NCBI GenBank assembly: GCA_902601785.1
Contig: CACKOH010000006.1
Span: 1 to 64,000 of the forward strand
Direction: 5' to 3'
DNA from: an uncultured Pelagibacteraceae bacterium
GTDB lineage: Bacteria > Pseudomonadota > Alphaproteobacteria > Pelagibacterales > Pelagibacteraceae
DNA: 64,000 nt
The notes beneath the pieces were generated by a model that did not search any database, was not told the origin of the DNA, and saw only the letters and a list, made by a program, of their open reading frames with translations. A program made the translations under genes and the position numbers. This document shows, in pieces, positions 1 through 9,690 of this stretch; positions within the stretch are counted from its first letter, which is position 1, and every line of letters starts with the position of its first letter.

Positions 1-2
1 AT

Positions 3-641
3 ATGGATAATTCTTCAGAGACTATTTACGGGGTCCTTAATGGAACTAAAGAAGTTAACGATGTAATTAAAAAAACACAGTTTGAAAATCTTGATATAAT
101 AACTTCTAACGTAGATTTATCTGGTCTCGAGTTGGAAACGGCTGATGACAGCAACAGAGCTTTCTTGTTAAAAGTAAAATTAACCGCATATTTAAACAAT
201 TCTGGAGGAATATATGACTACATTTTGATAGATTGTCCGCCATCTCTAAGCTTACTGACTGTAATGGCTCTGGTAAGCTCAAACTCACTTTTAGTGCCAC
301 TTCAAACAGAATTTTTTGCCTTAGAGGGCTTAACACAGTTAATGAAAACAATTGAGAGAATAAAAGTAAGTCTTAACCCTGAGTTGAACATTAGAGGAAT
401 ACTATTAACGATGTATGATAAAAGAAATAAGCTTTCTTCTCAAGTTGAGAAAGAGGCCAGAGATTATTTTAGTGAAAAAGTTTATTCTACAGTAATCCCA
501 AGGAACGTTAGACTGTCAGAGGCACCTTCACACGGAATGCCTGTTCTGATTTATGACAAGACTTGTCCAGGTAGCAAAGCATATTTTAGTTTTACAGATG
601 AATTTTTAAATCAAGAGACAACAATGGGGAGCGCTGCCTAA
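3..641 (+). CDS. parA: ParA/Soj-family chromosome partitioning ATPase (5' end cut by window edge)
   Basis: YDYILIDCPPSLSLLTVMAL Walker B-like region and VIPRNVRLSEAPSHGMPV motif; directly followed by parB. Confidence 0.93.
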   Translation: MDNSSETIYGVLNGTKEVNDVIKKTQFENLDIITSNVDLSGLELETADDSNRAFLLKVKLTAYLNNSGGIYDYILIDCPPSLSLLTVMALVSSNSLLVPLQTEFFALEGLTQLMKTIERIKVSLNPELNIRGILLTMYDKRNKLSSQVEKEARDYFSEKVYSTVIPRNVRLSEAPSHGMPVLIYDKTCPGSKAYFSFTDEFLNQETTMGSAA

Positions 642-1489
642 TGGATTCTAATAAAATAAAAAAAGGACTTGGCAGAGGTCTGTCATCTCTAATCGGTGAA
701 ACTAAAGTTGAGATTCAAAAGAATAAGCTTGGTGTTAGTAATCTTGTGCCAAATAAATATCAGCCTAGAAAAATATTTGATGAGGAAAATTTAAAAGAAC
801 TTGCAAACTCAATTAGAGAAAGAGGAATTTTACAACCAATCATTGTCCGTAAATCTAAATATGATCAGTCAAAGTTTGAAATTATTGCAGGAGAGAGAAG
901 GTGGCTTGCGGCTCAAAAGGCAGGTCTGCATGATGTGCCAGTGGTGATCACTGAAGCAGATGATTTAAAATCTCTGGAGTTTGCAATAGTAGAAAATGTT
1001 CAAAGGCATGACTTAAATCCTTTAGAGGAAGCGCAAGGATACAAAAGATTGATAGATGAATTCTCTTATGATCAAGAAAAGGTGTCACAATTTATAGGTA
1101 AAAGTCGAAGCTATATTGCAAATGCACTTAGGCTTTTGTCTCTTCCAGATGAGGTTGTGAAGCTAATTGAAAATCAAAAATTATCAGCTGGTCATGCAAA
1201 AATTTTGGTTGGGTTGGAAAATGCTATTTTTGTAGCCAATAAAATAATTGAAAATAAACTCTCAGTTAGACAAGCTGAAAATTTTGTAAAATTATTTAAA
1301 AATAAAAGACAAAAACCAAGTAATTATAAGGATGCAAATATAATGCATTTAGAAATGTCAATTGTTAATAAAGTGGGTTTGAATGTTGAGATTAAAAATA
1401 AAAAAAATAATAAAGGTAAAATTACTTTTGAGTATAAGGATTTAAATCAATTAAATAAAATTATAGATATAATTAAACTTAATTACTAG
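641..1489 (+). CDS. parB: ParB/Spo0J chromosome partitioning protein
   Basis: GLGRGLSSLIGE N-terminus, NKYQPRKIFDEENLKELANSI, GERRWLAAQKAGL motifs. Confidence 0.96.
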   Translation: MDSNKIKKGLGRGLSSLIGETKVEIQKNKLGVSNLVPNKYQPRKIFDEENLKELANSIRERGILQPIIVRKSKYDQSKFEIIAGERRWLAAQKAGLHDVPVVITEADDLKSLEFAIVENVQRHDLNPLEEAQGYKRLIDEFSYDQEKVSQFIGKSRSYIANALRLLSLPDEVVKLIENQKLSAGHAKILVGLENAIFVANKIIENKLSVRQAENFVKLFKNKRQKPSNYKDANIMHLEMSIVNKVGLNVEIKNKKNNKGKITFEYKDLNQLNKIIDIIKLNY

Positions 1490-2471
1490 TTGGTGCCGAA
1501 AATTGCTCTAGTATAAAGTTGGTAATTAAATTTATTGGATCAGCAGAATTTTTTTTAATCAGTAATTCAAGTTCGTTTACACGATAAATTAGTAATTTGA
1601 TCTTATCAGGCGTCCATTTATAAATTTGTTGCTTAACAATTTCTTTATCTTTCCAAAAAATTGGTGGTTTTGCTGATGATATAGTTAAGTCCACACTCTT
1701 ATTATCGTTATAATCATTTGAGAGAACTAAAATTCTTTTTGATTTATTTAAAAAAGTTCTTGTTATAAGAATGCAGTCTTCACTCGAAAAATTATTTTCA
1801 GTTAAAATATTAAGTGTTTTATTTTTATTTTTAGCCAAGCAATTATCAACTAGTTCTGAAACACTGTAATTTTCATATAAGCTTAATAGTTTTGAAATAA
1901 TTTCAGAACTAATTTTTTTTCCTTTTTTACAATAATTTTCAATTTTTCTAAGATCGTTAAATAAATTTTCTCTATCACCATTACATTTTTTTATAACGCT
2001 ATTAATATTTGATGGAGATATTGATATTTTTCTTTCTTTTAAAAATTCAAAGGCTAATTTAAAGAGTGTTTGTTCATTGTCTGGGTAAAAGGCAACACAA
2101 ATTAGTTGTTTATCTTTCTCAAAAAGTGTTCTCAACTTTGACTTTTTGTCTAAGTTGTCAGCATTAAGTATAATTGTGGTGTCCTCTAAATTTTTATCAT
2201 TTATTTCTTTAACTAAATTTAAAATTCTATCTGAAACTCGTTTGACAATAATTTCTTTTTTCTTTTCAAAGAGTGACTTATTCGTTATTTTTTCTAAAAA
2301 TTCATTTTGTCTATCAAGGATTTCTTTCTCTTCATAGGTGAAAACCTTCTCCTTACCTTCAGTTAATTTTTTTATTTCTTGATTTTTAAGACCTTCATTT
2401 TTTCCATAAAATAAAATCAATTTTGTATGTATTAAATTAATTTTCTTTATATCAAAATATTTTACAATCAT
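1479..2471 (-). CDS. holA: DNA polymerase III subunit delta
   Basis: HolA-like sequence and position next to lptE and leuS. Confidence 0.85.
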   Translation of the reverse strand: MIVKYFDIKKINLIHTKLILFYGKNEGLKNQEIKKLTEGKEKVFTYEEKEILDRQNEFLEKITNKSLFEKKKEIIVKRVSDRILNLVKEINDKNLEDTTIILNADNLDKKSKLRTLFEKDKQLICVAFYPDNEQTLFKLAFEFLKERKISISPSNINSVIKKCNGDRENLFNDLRKIENYCKKGKKISSEIISKLLSLYENYSVSELVDNCLAKNKNKTLNILTENNFSSEDCILITRTFLNKSKRILVLSNDYNDNKSVDLTISSAKPPIFWKDKEIVKQQIYKWTPDKIKLLIYRVNELELLIKKNSADPINLITNFILEQFSAPTSN

Positions 2472-2935
2472 TTTTTCTGACGAATACTTAAAATAACTTT
2501 TTCAATAGCTCTTTCTGCAAAATTGCTTTTAACAATTTTAATATAATTATTTTCTTCAATTGTATCTTCTATTTTATCAATTCTAAATTCATCATTAAAT
2601 AAAATTTTTGAAGAATAATTTTCAGAACTTACATCAAAAATAACATTCACTTTTAAATTATATTTTGTTGCCTCTCCTTTTGTATTTTTAGTTATAATGA
2701 TTTTTTCATAATCACTGTCATAACTAATTTTTATTTTTTCAACATTATCTCTACCTTTATCATATCTTTTTATTTGCGCTTTAATTTCATTGTTAAAATC
2801 TCTATCCCCACTGACTTTATCAATAACTAAATCAAATTCTAAATTTTTAAATCCAGCATATTGAGGAGTAAAGCCACAACTATAAATAAAAAAACTCAAA
2901 ACAATTAAAAACTTGGTCATTTGTTTTTTATACAT
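2468..2935 (-). CDS. lptE: LptE-like LPS assembly lipoprotein
   Basis: Lipobox-like FIYSCGFTPQY, located between leuS and holA; start taken as ATG at 2935 rather than the upstream TTG at 2944. Confidence 0.75.
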   Translation of the reverse strand: MYKKQMTKFLIVLSFFIYSCGFTPQYAGFKNLEFDLVIDKVSGDRDFNNEIKAQIKRYDKGRDNVEKIKISYDSDYEKIIITKNTKGEATKYNLKVNVIFDVSSENYSSKILFNDEFRIDKIEDTIEENNYIKIVKSNFAERAIEKVILSIRQKK

Positions 2936-2994
2936 TTTATGCAATAATGTTGATTAATCTGTTGGGTACAAATATTTTCTTTTTAATTTCTTTT

Positions 2995-5472
2995 TCAGAA
3001 AAATATTTTTTTTAAATTTTTATTTTGTTGCACAATCTCAAATAATTCTTCATCCAAAATATCACGTTTTGCCTTAACAATTGCTCTTTTTTTTCCATTT
3101 ACCTGAATTACATAAGGAATAATATCTTCCACTAATAGTGTTTCATCATACTGAGGCCATTCAGTTGCATTATAATTTATTTTTTTTAAACACTCATTTG
3201 CAAGATGTGGAATTATCGGAATCATTGTTATCAATATTTTACTAAAATTCTCAGTTAATGTTTTTTTTGTATATTTCTTATCTAATTCTTTAGAGAAAAA
3301 TCTTTGCATTTCATGCAAATTGGCAATTAGAATATTATAACTAAAGGTATTTAGCCCATCGGTCATTTTTTTTAAATATTTATTTGTAAATTTGATTAAG
3401 TCTTTCCCTTCATCTTCTTCATGATTGCTTTTCATTTCATCAATAACTTTATTGCTTAAAGACCATAGCTTTTGAATAAATTTATAGGAAGAGGCAATAC
3501 CTTCATCTGACCATTGAACATCTTTTTCTGGTGGACTATCTGATAAAATAAATAGTCTTGCTGAATCTGCTCCATACATTTCAATTATTTTTTCTGGATC
3601 TATTGTGTTCTTTTTAGATTTTGACATTGACTCTGATGGACCTATCTTAATTTCTTCAGTTTGATTTTCTCTTAAAACTTTTTTTCCATTTTTAACTTCA
3701 ATCTCATCTGGGCTTATCCAATTATTATTTTTATCTTTGTAGGTTTCATGACAAACCATCCCTTGTGTAAATAGTCCTTCAAATGGTTCAAGAATTTTAA
3801 AACTTGGATTTTGATACGATAAAGCTTGCATAAAGAATCTTGAATAAAGCAGATGTAAAATTGCATGTTCAACACCACCAATATATTGGTCAACTGGCAT
3901 CCAGTAATCAATTTCCTCCTGATTAAATCCATAATCTCCATTGTTTGGAGAACAGAACCTCAGATAATACCAAGACGAGCAAACAAAAGTATCCAGTGTG
4001 TCAGTTTCCCTAATAAATTTTTTCCCTCCTATCTCAACTTCTCTCCAATTTTTTTGATGATCTAGGGGATTGCCTTTAACATTTAAGTTTATTTTTTCTG
4101 GAAGCTTTACAGGAAGAGTATCTATAGGAACAGGATGTGCTTTACCTTCTTCATCATATAAAATTGGAATTGGACAACCCCAGTATCTTTGTCTTGATAC
4201 CCCCCAGTCTTTTATCCTAAAATTAATCTTTTTTTTTCCTATACCCTTTTTTTCTAATATTTTAATTGTCTCTAGTACTGAATTACTAGGTGCGCTTAAT
4301 CCATTCAAAAATTCAGAGTTTATAATTACACCTGGGCCCGGGTAGGCTTCTTGATTTACCTTGAAACTGTCATTTTGGTCATTTGGTCTTACAACAGTTT
4401 TTATTTCAAGATTATATTTTTTTGCAAAATCATAATCTCTTTGGTCATGTGCTGGGCATCCAAAGACGGCTCCAAATCCATAATCCATCAAAACAAAATT
4501 GGCAAAGTAAACAGGAACTTTTTGTTCAGGATTTAAAGGATTTAAGGCTATAAGTTCAGTTTTGAAACCAATCTTTTCTCCAACCGCAATAGCTTCTTCT
4601 GTAGTGCCGGTTTTTGAGCATTCTTTTTTAAATTTTAAAAAATTTTCATCGTCTTTATAAAAATTAGAAATTTCATGGTCAATTGATAATGCTAAAAAAG
4701 AAAAACCAAATAGAGTGTCGGGTCTTGTAGTAAAACATTTTATACTTTTAACTGGGATATTTCCTTCGGTTTTAAAATCAATTTCGCACCCGAATGATTT
4801 ACCAATCCAGTTTTTCTGCATGGTTTTAACTTTATTTGGCCATTGTTCTAATTTCTCTAGACCATCTAGTAATTCTTGCGAAAATTTTGAAATATTAAAA
4901 AACCATTGACTGAGTTTCTTTCTTTCTACTGGTGCACCAGACCTCCAGCCTTTGCCGTCAATAACTTGTTCGTTCGCAAGTACGGTTTCATCAACTGGAT
5001 CCCAGTTAACATAATTTTCTTTCCTATATACTAATTTTTTTTCAAGTAACTCTAAGAAAAAAAGCTGCTGATGTTTGTAATATTCTTCAGAAGATGTAGA
5101 AATTTCTCTTTCCCAATCTATTGATAAACCAAGTTTTTTTAATTGGGATTTCATGTTTTCTATATTGCTTTCTGTCCAAGTCTTTGGATCTAAGTTATTT
5201 TGTCTTGCAGCGTTTTCTGCTGGCATTCCAAATGAGTCCCAACCCATTGGATGTAAAACGTTGTATCCTTGAAGAGATTTATATCTAGCTAACACGTCTC
5301 CAATTGTATAATTTCTTACATGACCCATATGAATTTTTCCAGATGGATACGGAAACATTTCTAAACAATAAAATTTTTTTTTATCTTTATTCAATTTAGA
5401 TGAGAACGTCTTCTTTTCTTGCCAATGATTTTGCCATCTACTCTCAACATCTTTAAAGTTATATCGTTCCAC
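2995..5472 (-). CDS. leuS: Leucyl-tRNA synthetase; 3' end apparently frameshifted
   Basis: [24 protein letters not shown] (HIGH region) and [22 protein letters not shown] (KMSKS). The usual C-terminal ...IFVPNRLINIIA continues in another frame to 2937. Confidence 0.95.
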   Translation of the reverse strand: MERYNFKDVESRWQNHWQEKKTFSSKLNKDKKKFYCLEMFPYPSGKIHMGHVRNYTIGDVLARYKSLQGYNVLHPMGWDSFGMPAENAARQNNLDPKTWTESNIENMKSQLKKLGLSIDWEREISTSSEEYYKHQQLFFLELLEKKLVYRKENYVNWDPVDETVLANEQVIDGKGWRSGAPVERKKLSQWFFNISKFSQELLDGLEKLEQWPNKVKTMQKNWIGKSFGCEIDFKTEGNIPVKSIKCFTTRPDTLFGFSFLALSIDHEISNFYKDDENFLKFKKECSKTGTTEEAIAVGEKIGFKTELIALNPLNPEQKVPVYFANFVLMDYGFGAVFGCPAHDQRDYDFAKKYNLEIKTVVRPNDQNDSFKVNQEAYPGPGVIINSEFLNGLSAPSNSVLETIKILEKKGIGKKKINFRIKDWGVSRQRYWGCPIPILYDEEGKAHPVPIDTLPVKLPEKINLNVKGNPLDHQKNWREVEIGGKKFIRETDTLDTFVCSSWYYLRFCSPNNGDYGFNQEEIDYWMPVDQYIGGVEHAILHLLYSRFFMQALSYQNPSFKILEPFEGLFTQGMVCHETYKDKNNNWISPDEIEVKNGKKVLRENQTEEIKIGPSESMSKSKKNTIDPEKIIEMYGADSARLFILSDSPPEKDVQWSDEGIASSYKFIQKLWSLSNKVIDEMKSNHEEDEGKDLIKFTNKYLKKMTDGLNTFSYNILIANLHEMQRFFSKELDKKYTKKTLTENFSKILITMIPIIPHLANECLKKINYNATEWPQYDETLLVEDIIPYVIQVNGKKRAIVKAKRDILDEELFEIVQQNKNLKKIFF

Positions 5473-5490
5473 GTTACTAGATTGGTTTTT

Positions 5491-6063
5491 TTATTTTTTT
5501 TCTTTTTCTTTAGCTTCTTGTTTATAAAGTGTCGCCTTTTTCAAAATTTGTTTTTTTAATTCAGGAGCAAGCTCGTCGTCAACTTGGCTTATAATACAGT
5601 TAGAAATATTATTACATTTCTTATTGAAAACTTTTATGTCAAGCGCATCTGCTCTAACTTCATTAGTCAAAAATCTAATAGAAATTTTTACACTTTCTCC
5701 ACTTAAACTTTCTTCAGAGGAATACCAATCCGTTACAATAATACCTCCACTATAATTAACGGACAATAGGGGCATAAAATCAATTGTATCAAGAGAGGCT
5801 CTCCATAATTCGTTAGAGCTAGCAAAATCAAAAACCCCACCTTTTGGACTATCTAACATTTTGTTTAATTGAAATCCCCTTCCTTCTTCAAGATTTTTTT
5901 TAACTCTTTCAGCTGGATCTGTTGACGATTTTCTAGCATCTCCTCCCAGTTTGAATTTGCCATCAGGACCTTTACAGGAAATGATAAATAGTGAGAGAAT
6001 AAAAATTAAAAGATAATTTTTCAAAAATATGAATTTTTTTAAATTTAATTGTTTAGTTTTCAT
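5491..6063 (-). CDS. DUF3576-type lipoprotein
   Basis: Lipobox-like SLFIISCKGP; overall sequence resembles alphaproteobacterial DUF3576 proteins located upstream of leuS. Confidence 0.75.
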   Translation of the reverse strand: MKTKQLNLKKFIFLKNYLLIFILSLFIISCKGPDGKFKLGGDARKSSTDPAERVKKNLEEGRGFQLNKMLDSPKGGVFDFASSNELWRASLDTIDFMPLLSVNYSGGIIVTDWYSSEESLSGESVKISIRFLTNEVRADALDIKVFNKKCNNISNCIISQVDDELAPELKKQILKKATLYKQEAKEKEKK

Positions 6064-6294
6064 TATTTAAATGCTCTTTTATCAAAAAAAGATGTAATTT
6101 TAGTAATTTGGCAAAATATAGTCAAAAATTTACAAAAATATAGAGAATTCAAGGTATTTTTACTGTTGCAAAAATACAACACTTGTTATTTTTGTAGATA
6201 CAATTCGGATAAATGAAAATTTTTACTACTTAATAGTGATAAATAGACAATGTTTATTATTAATAATTAACATTAAATTAAAGGAGTAATTAAT

Positions 6295-7266
6295 ATGAAC
6301 AATTTTAAAAAAGTAGGATTAACTGCATTAGCAGGTTCTCTTATGGCTGTTACTGCAAACGCAGGCGAAATGTCTGTAGCAGGAACTGCTAAAATTGCAG
6401 TAGAGCACATCAATGGTGGTGCTGCTAACGCAGGTAAATCTTGGAGTATGGGTAACCAACTTACTTTCTCAGGAAGTGGTGACTTAGATAATGGAATGAA
6501 CGTTTCACTATCTTTCGTAATGGACCAAGGTGACGACGAAACTGATACAACAACTGGTGCAGCTAACTCTCCATTTGATAGTCACTCTGTGGCTGTTGGT
6601 ATGGACGGCTTAGGAACTCTAACTTTCCATGGTGAAGGTGGGGACTCAGCAGTTGGCGCTATGGACGGATCAGCAGCAGGTGGAATGTGGGATAATTTCC
6701 AAGCAGCAGCTGATGAGCCAGAGTCAGGTCACTCTTCAAATGATATGTTAAGTTATGCATTACCAACTTTGTTGGATGATTTAGCACTAGTTGCTTCTTA
6801 CACGCCAGCAGGTGACGGTGGAGCTGACTCTTCAACTTCATTCTCAGCAACTTACACAGGTGTTGAAGGTTTGACTGTTGCTTATGGTCAAGGTGAAGAT
6901 AACAAAGCTTTACTAACTGCAGATGCTACTGCATGGAAAGTATCATATACATACGGTCCAATTACAGCAACAGCTACGGATCTTGAGTACGATCACGAAA
7001 CTGCAACATCATCTAGAGATATGTCATCAATGGCTGTTTCTTACTTACTTCCAGGAGATGCAATATCAATTGGATATGGTGAAGAGGAAATCACTGATGG
7101 TACTGCTTCATCTGAAAAAGCTGAGTTTTCTGGTTTTGATGTTTCATACACAGCAGGTGGTATGACTTTAAAAGCATACACTCAAGAAGCTGAAAACATT
7201 AGCTACAGCACAACTGCTACTGAAGACCAAGAAGTTTGGGCTGTAAACGCTACATTTGCATTCTAA
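6295..7266 (+). CDS. Outer membrane porin
   Basis: Signal peptide MNNFKKVGLTALAGSLMAVTANA, beta-barrel pattern, C-terminal aromatic residue (NATFAF); SD aaaggag. Confidence 0.9.
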   Translation: MNNFKKVGLTALAGSLMAVTANAGEMSVAGTAKIAVEHINGGAANAGKSWSMGNQLTFSGSGDLDNGMNVSLSFVMDQGDDETDTTTGAANSPFDSHSVAVGMDGLGTLTFHGEGGDSAVGAMDGSAAGGMWDNFQAAADEPESGHSSNDMLSYALPTLLDDLALVASYTPAGDGGADSSTSFSATYTGVEGLTVAYGQGEDNKALLTADATAWKVSYTYGPITATATDLEYDHETATSSRDMSSMAVSYLLPGDAISIGYGEEEITDGTASSEKAEFSGFDVSYTAGGMTLKAYTQEAENISYSTTATEDQEVWAVNATFAF

Positions 7267-7288
7267 TTTAATTTAGATCAAATTATTT

Positions 7289-7319
7289 AAAAGGGCCCCT
7301 ATTTTGGGGCCTTTTTTTT
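7289..7319 (+). terminator. Rho-independent terminator of the porin gene
   Basis: AAAAGGGCCCC-TATTTT-GGGGCCTTTTTTTT stem-loop plus T-tract. Confidence 0.9.
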
Positions 7320-7848
7320 ATTCAAAAAAAGAAATTCCAGCGAATTCTTGATTATATAAAAGATTAAGTTTTCTTATATTTTTTTTTGATATACCACCCA
7401 AAGCAACTATTTTTTGCTTAGTATATTTAGAAATAATTTTAAACTTATTTATTCCTAAATAATTCTCATTTTTTTTAAACAAAGAGGACAGGAAAATTTT
7501 TTCCACTTTTTGAAGTTCTTTAGTTTTGATCTCTTTAATATTATGAGCTGAGCCAACAATTTCGAAATTCTTTTTATATGAATAATTCAAGTGTTTAAAA
7601 TCCTTATTAAATGATGGAATATACGCTCCATCAAGATTTAAACTTACAGCTAATTTTATATTATTCGATAGGTAAAGTTTTTTGTTATTTTTGGCGCAAT
7701 AATTTTTAATTTTAATTATAAGTGATTTATCAGTTTCTAATGATGTATAATTTCTGTAAATGATACAAGTTTGATTATCTAGTTTATCGATACTATTTGT
7801 ATCAAATTTATTTATAAAGTAATATTTATTGATTAAATCTTTATGCAT
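7318..7848 (-). CDS. Thiamine-phosphate synthase/TenI-like protein
   Basis: C-terminal VALGGISKKNIRKL resembles ThiE/TenI phosphate-binding loop; start taken as ATG at 7848 (MHKDLINKYYFIN). Confidence 0.6.
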   Translation of the reverse strand: MHKDLINKYYFINKFDTNSIDKLDNQTCIIYRNYTSLETDKSLIIKIKNYCAKNNKKLYLSNNIKLAVSLNLDGAYIPSFNKDFKHLNYSYKKNFEIVGSAHNIKEIKTKELQKVEKIFLSSLFKKNENYLGINKFKIISKYTKQKIVALGGISKKNIRKLNLLYNQEFAGISFFE

Positions 7849-8502
7849 AATATTGTTCAAAATTTGGTAGGTATTCAAAATAAAATACATTCACATTTAG
7901 ACGAACATAAAATCGACAAAGTACCAAAAATAATAGCAGTATCCAAGACTTTTAAAATTGAAAAAATCTTACCATTAATTGATTATGGGCATAAAGACTT
8001 TGGAGAAAATAAAGTACAAGAGGCAGTTGATAAATGGACTGAAATTAAATTATCCAATCCTGATATTCAGTTACATTTGATTGGGAAATTGCAAACCAAT
8101 AAAGTGAAATATGCAGTAAAAATATTCGATTATATTCATTCCGTTGACAGTGAAAAGTTAGCTAAAAAAATTTCCGATGAAGAAATTAAAATAAATAAAA
8201 AAATTAAAATTTTTATTCAGGTAAACATAGGGCAAGAAGATCAAAAATCTGGAACTAATGTAGACGAGTTAAGTTCATTGATTTCGTATTGTAGCGAAAT
8301 TAATTTAGATGTAGTAGGGTTGATGTGTATTCCACCACAAGATGAAGACTCTGTGATCTACTTTGAAAAAATGAAAAAATTAAACAAGGAAAATAATTTT
8401 AATGAATTAAGTATGGGAATGTCGTCTGACTATCTCAAAGCAGTAATAAACAATGCATCCTATTTAAGGATAGGCTCGAGTATTTTTGGACAGCGTTATT
8501 AA
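7843..8502 (+). CDS. YggS-family pyridoxal-phosphate-binding protein (PLPBP)
   Basis: AVSKTF, DFGENKVQEAVDKW, LHLIGKLQTNKVKYAV, ELSMGMSSDYLKAV, RIGSSIFGQR motifs. Confidence 0.95.
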   Translation: MHNIVQNLVGIQNKIHSHLDEHKIDKVPKIIAVSKTFKIEKILPLIDYGHKDFGENKVQEAVDKWTEIKLSNPDIQLHLIGKLQTNKVKYAVKIFDYIHSVDSEKLAKKISDEEIKINKKIKIFIQVNIGQEDQKSGTNVDELSSLISYCSEINLDVVGLMCIPPQDEDSVIYFEKMKKLNKENNFNELSMGMSSDYLKAVINNASYLRIGSSIFGQRY

Positions 8503-8993
8503 AGAATTTTAATTTTTGTATTTTTATTTATTATTTTTAACATAATTAAAAAATCTTTTTCTTTTAAACCTATGCATCCAGCGGTTGGTTTATAATCTTT
8601 TGTAAGATGAATAAAAATACAACTACCTATTCCAATTATAGGATTATCAAAATTATATTTTATAGGTATTAACAAGTTATATTTATGATCTTTTCTTTTA
8701 AGTCTTTCATGTTTAATTTTAATACTAGTTTTTATTAATTTATTGTATTTTTCTGGGTAATAAATGTCATCACACCATCCCATATTATTCTTAATTTCTA
8801 TACATTTTAGACTGGTGAGAGGTTTTTCTATTCTATCTTTTCTATAATATAAATTTTCAATTTTGAAAATGCCTTTAGGAGTTTTTTTGTCTCCTTCCTT
8901 TTTTATAAAAGATAAACCATTTTTTCCAATACAGCATTTAAAACTAAACTCATTAATTTGAAGAGTATGTTTATTTTTTAGAATAATTAACAT
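8499..8993 (-). CDS. L,D-transpeptidase (YkuD) family protein
   Basis: IGSCIFIHLTKDYKPTAGCIGLKEKDF matches the YkuD H/S-x-G-C catalytic motif. Confidence 0.85.
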   Translation of the reverse strand: MLIILKNKHTLQINEFSFKCCIGKNGLSFIKKEGDKKTPKGIFKIENLYYRKDRIEKPLTSLKCIEIKNNMGWCDDIYYPEKYNKLIKTSIKIKHERLKRKDHKYNLLIPIKYNFDNPIIGIGSCIFIHLTKDYKPTAGCIGLKEKDFLIMLKIINKNTKIKIL

Positions 8994-9006
8994 ATTCTTA
9001 ACATAT

Positions 9007-9570
9007 ATGAATAATCAAAATTTATTAATCTATCAGATACCATTTTTATTTGAAATTATGAGCGAATTACAAGATTATTTAAATTTTAAGGTCATTGAAG
9101 CTTCAAACCAAAAAAGCCTTGATAAACAGATTAAGTTAGCTTCAAATTATTTAATTCTGTCAAAAAAAGAAAATCTAAAAATTAAAAATTATATAATCAT
9201 AAAAGAAGTGCCTATAAAAATTTCTAAGTTAATTGAAAAAATAAATATTCAGCTTTTAAAACAAAAATTTAATGATCAATCAGAAGTAATTATAAACAAT
9301 TATAAAATTAATTTAAACTCTAGGGAAATTTATCTAGATGATAAAAAATTAAAGTTAACCGAAAAAGAAATTCAAACTATTCTCTATTTATCAAATAATA
9401 AAAAACCAACTACTAGTCATGAATTACAGTCAAAAGTATGGCGTTATCAAAAAGACTTAGAAACCCATACTGTTGAAACACATATTTATAGGCTTAGAAA
9501 AAAATTTCTATATTGTTTTAGTGATAATGATTTTATTATAAGCGAAAAAAATGGTTATAAAATTAAATAA
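9007..9570 (+). CDS. OmpR/PhoB-type winged-helix regulator with divergent N-terminal domain
   Basis: LTEKEIQTILYL...ELQSKVWRYQKDLETHTVETHIYRLRKKF C-terminal DNA-binding domain; N-terminus lacks recognisable phospho-acceptor receiver motifs. Confidence 0.82.
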   Translation: MNNQNLLIYQIPFLFEIMSELQDYLNFKVIEASNQKSLDKQIKLASNYLILSKKENLKIKNYIIIKEVPIKISKLIEKINIQLLKQKFNDQSEVIINNYKINLNSREIYLDDKKLKLTEKEIQTILYLSNNKKPTTSHELQSKVWRYQKDLETHTVETHIYRLRKKFLYCFSDNDFIISEKNGYKIK

Positions 9571-9679
9571 AAAAAATCCCATTATACAAGATTTATTTAC
9601 AAAGAAATTTAAACCAAAAATAGTGAAAGCAAAAAAAGGCAAAGGTAGTTTTAAACGCTTAAAAAAACCTAAGGTTTGA
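9551..9679 (+). CDS. arfA: ArfA-like alternative ribosome-rescue factor (42 aa)
   Basis: Manual translation MVIKLNKKNPIIQDLFTKKFKPKIVKAKKGKGSFKRLKKPKV*; resembles the ArfA core (HDPLFRQRVEKNKKGKGSYxRK). Overlaps the preceding gene by 20 bp; too short for the ORF track. Confidence 0.72.
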   Translation: MVIKLNKKNPIIQDLFTKKFKPKIVKAKKGKGSFKRLKKPKV

Positions 9680-9690
9680 AAATATTAAAT

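Noticed and set aside
1-1489. parS sites near parAB
   Set aside because: No TGTTTCACGTGAAACA-like sequence was noticed in the window.
3714-4909. Multiple short ORFs inside leuS on both strands
   Set aside because: Shadow ORFs within a strongly supported conserved gene.
6659-7165. ORFs overlapping the porin gene (6659-6850 minus and 6923-7165 plus)
   Set aside because: Alternative-frame translations inside a clear porin CDS; low-complexity products with no recognisable motifs.
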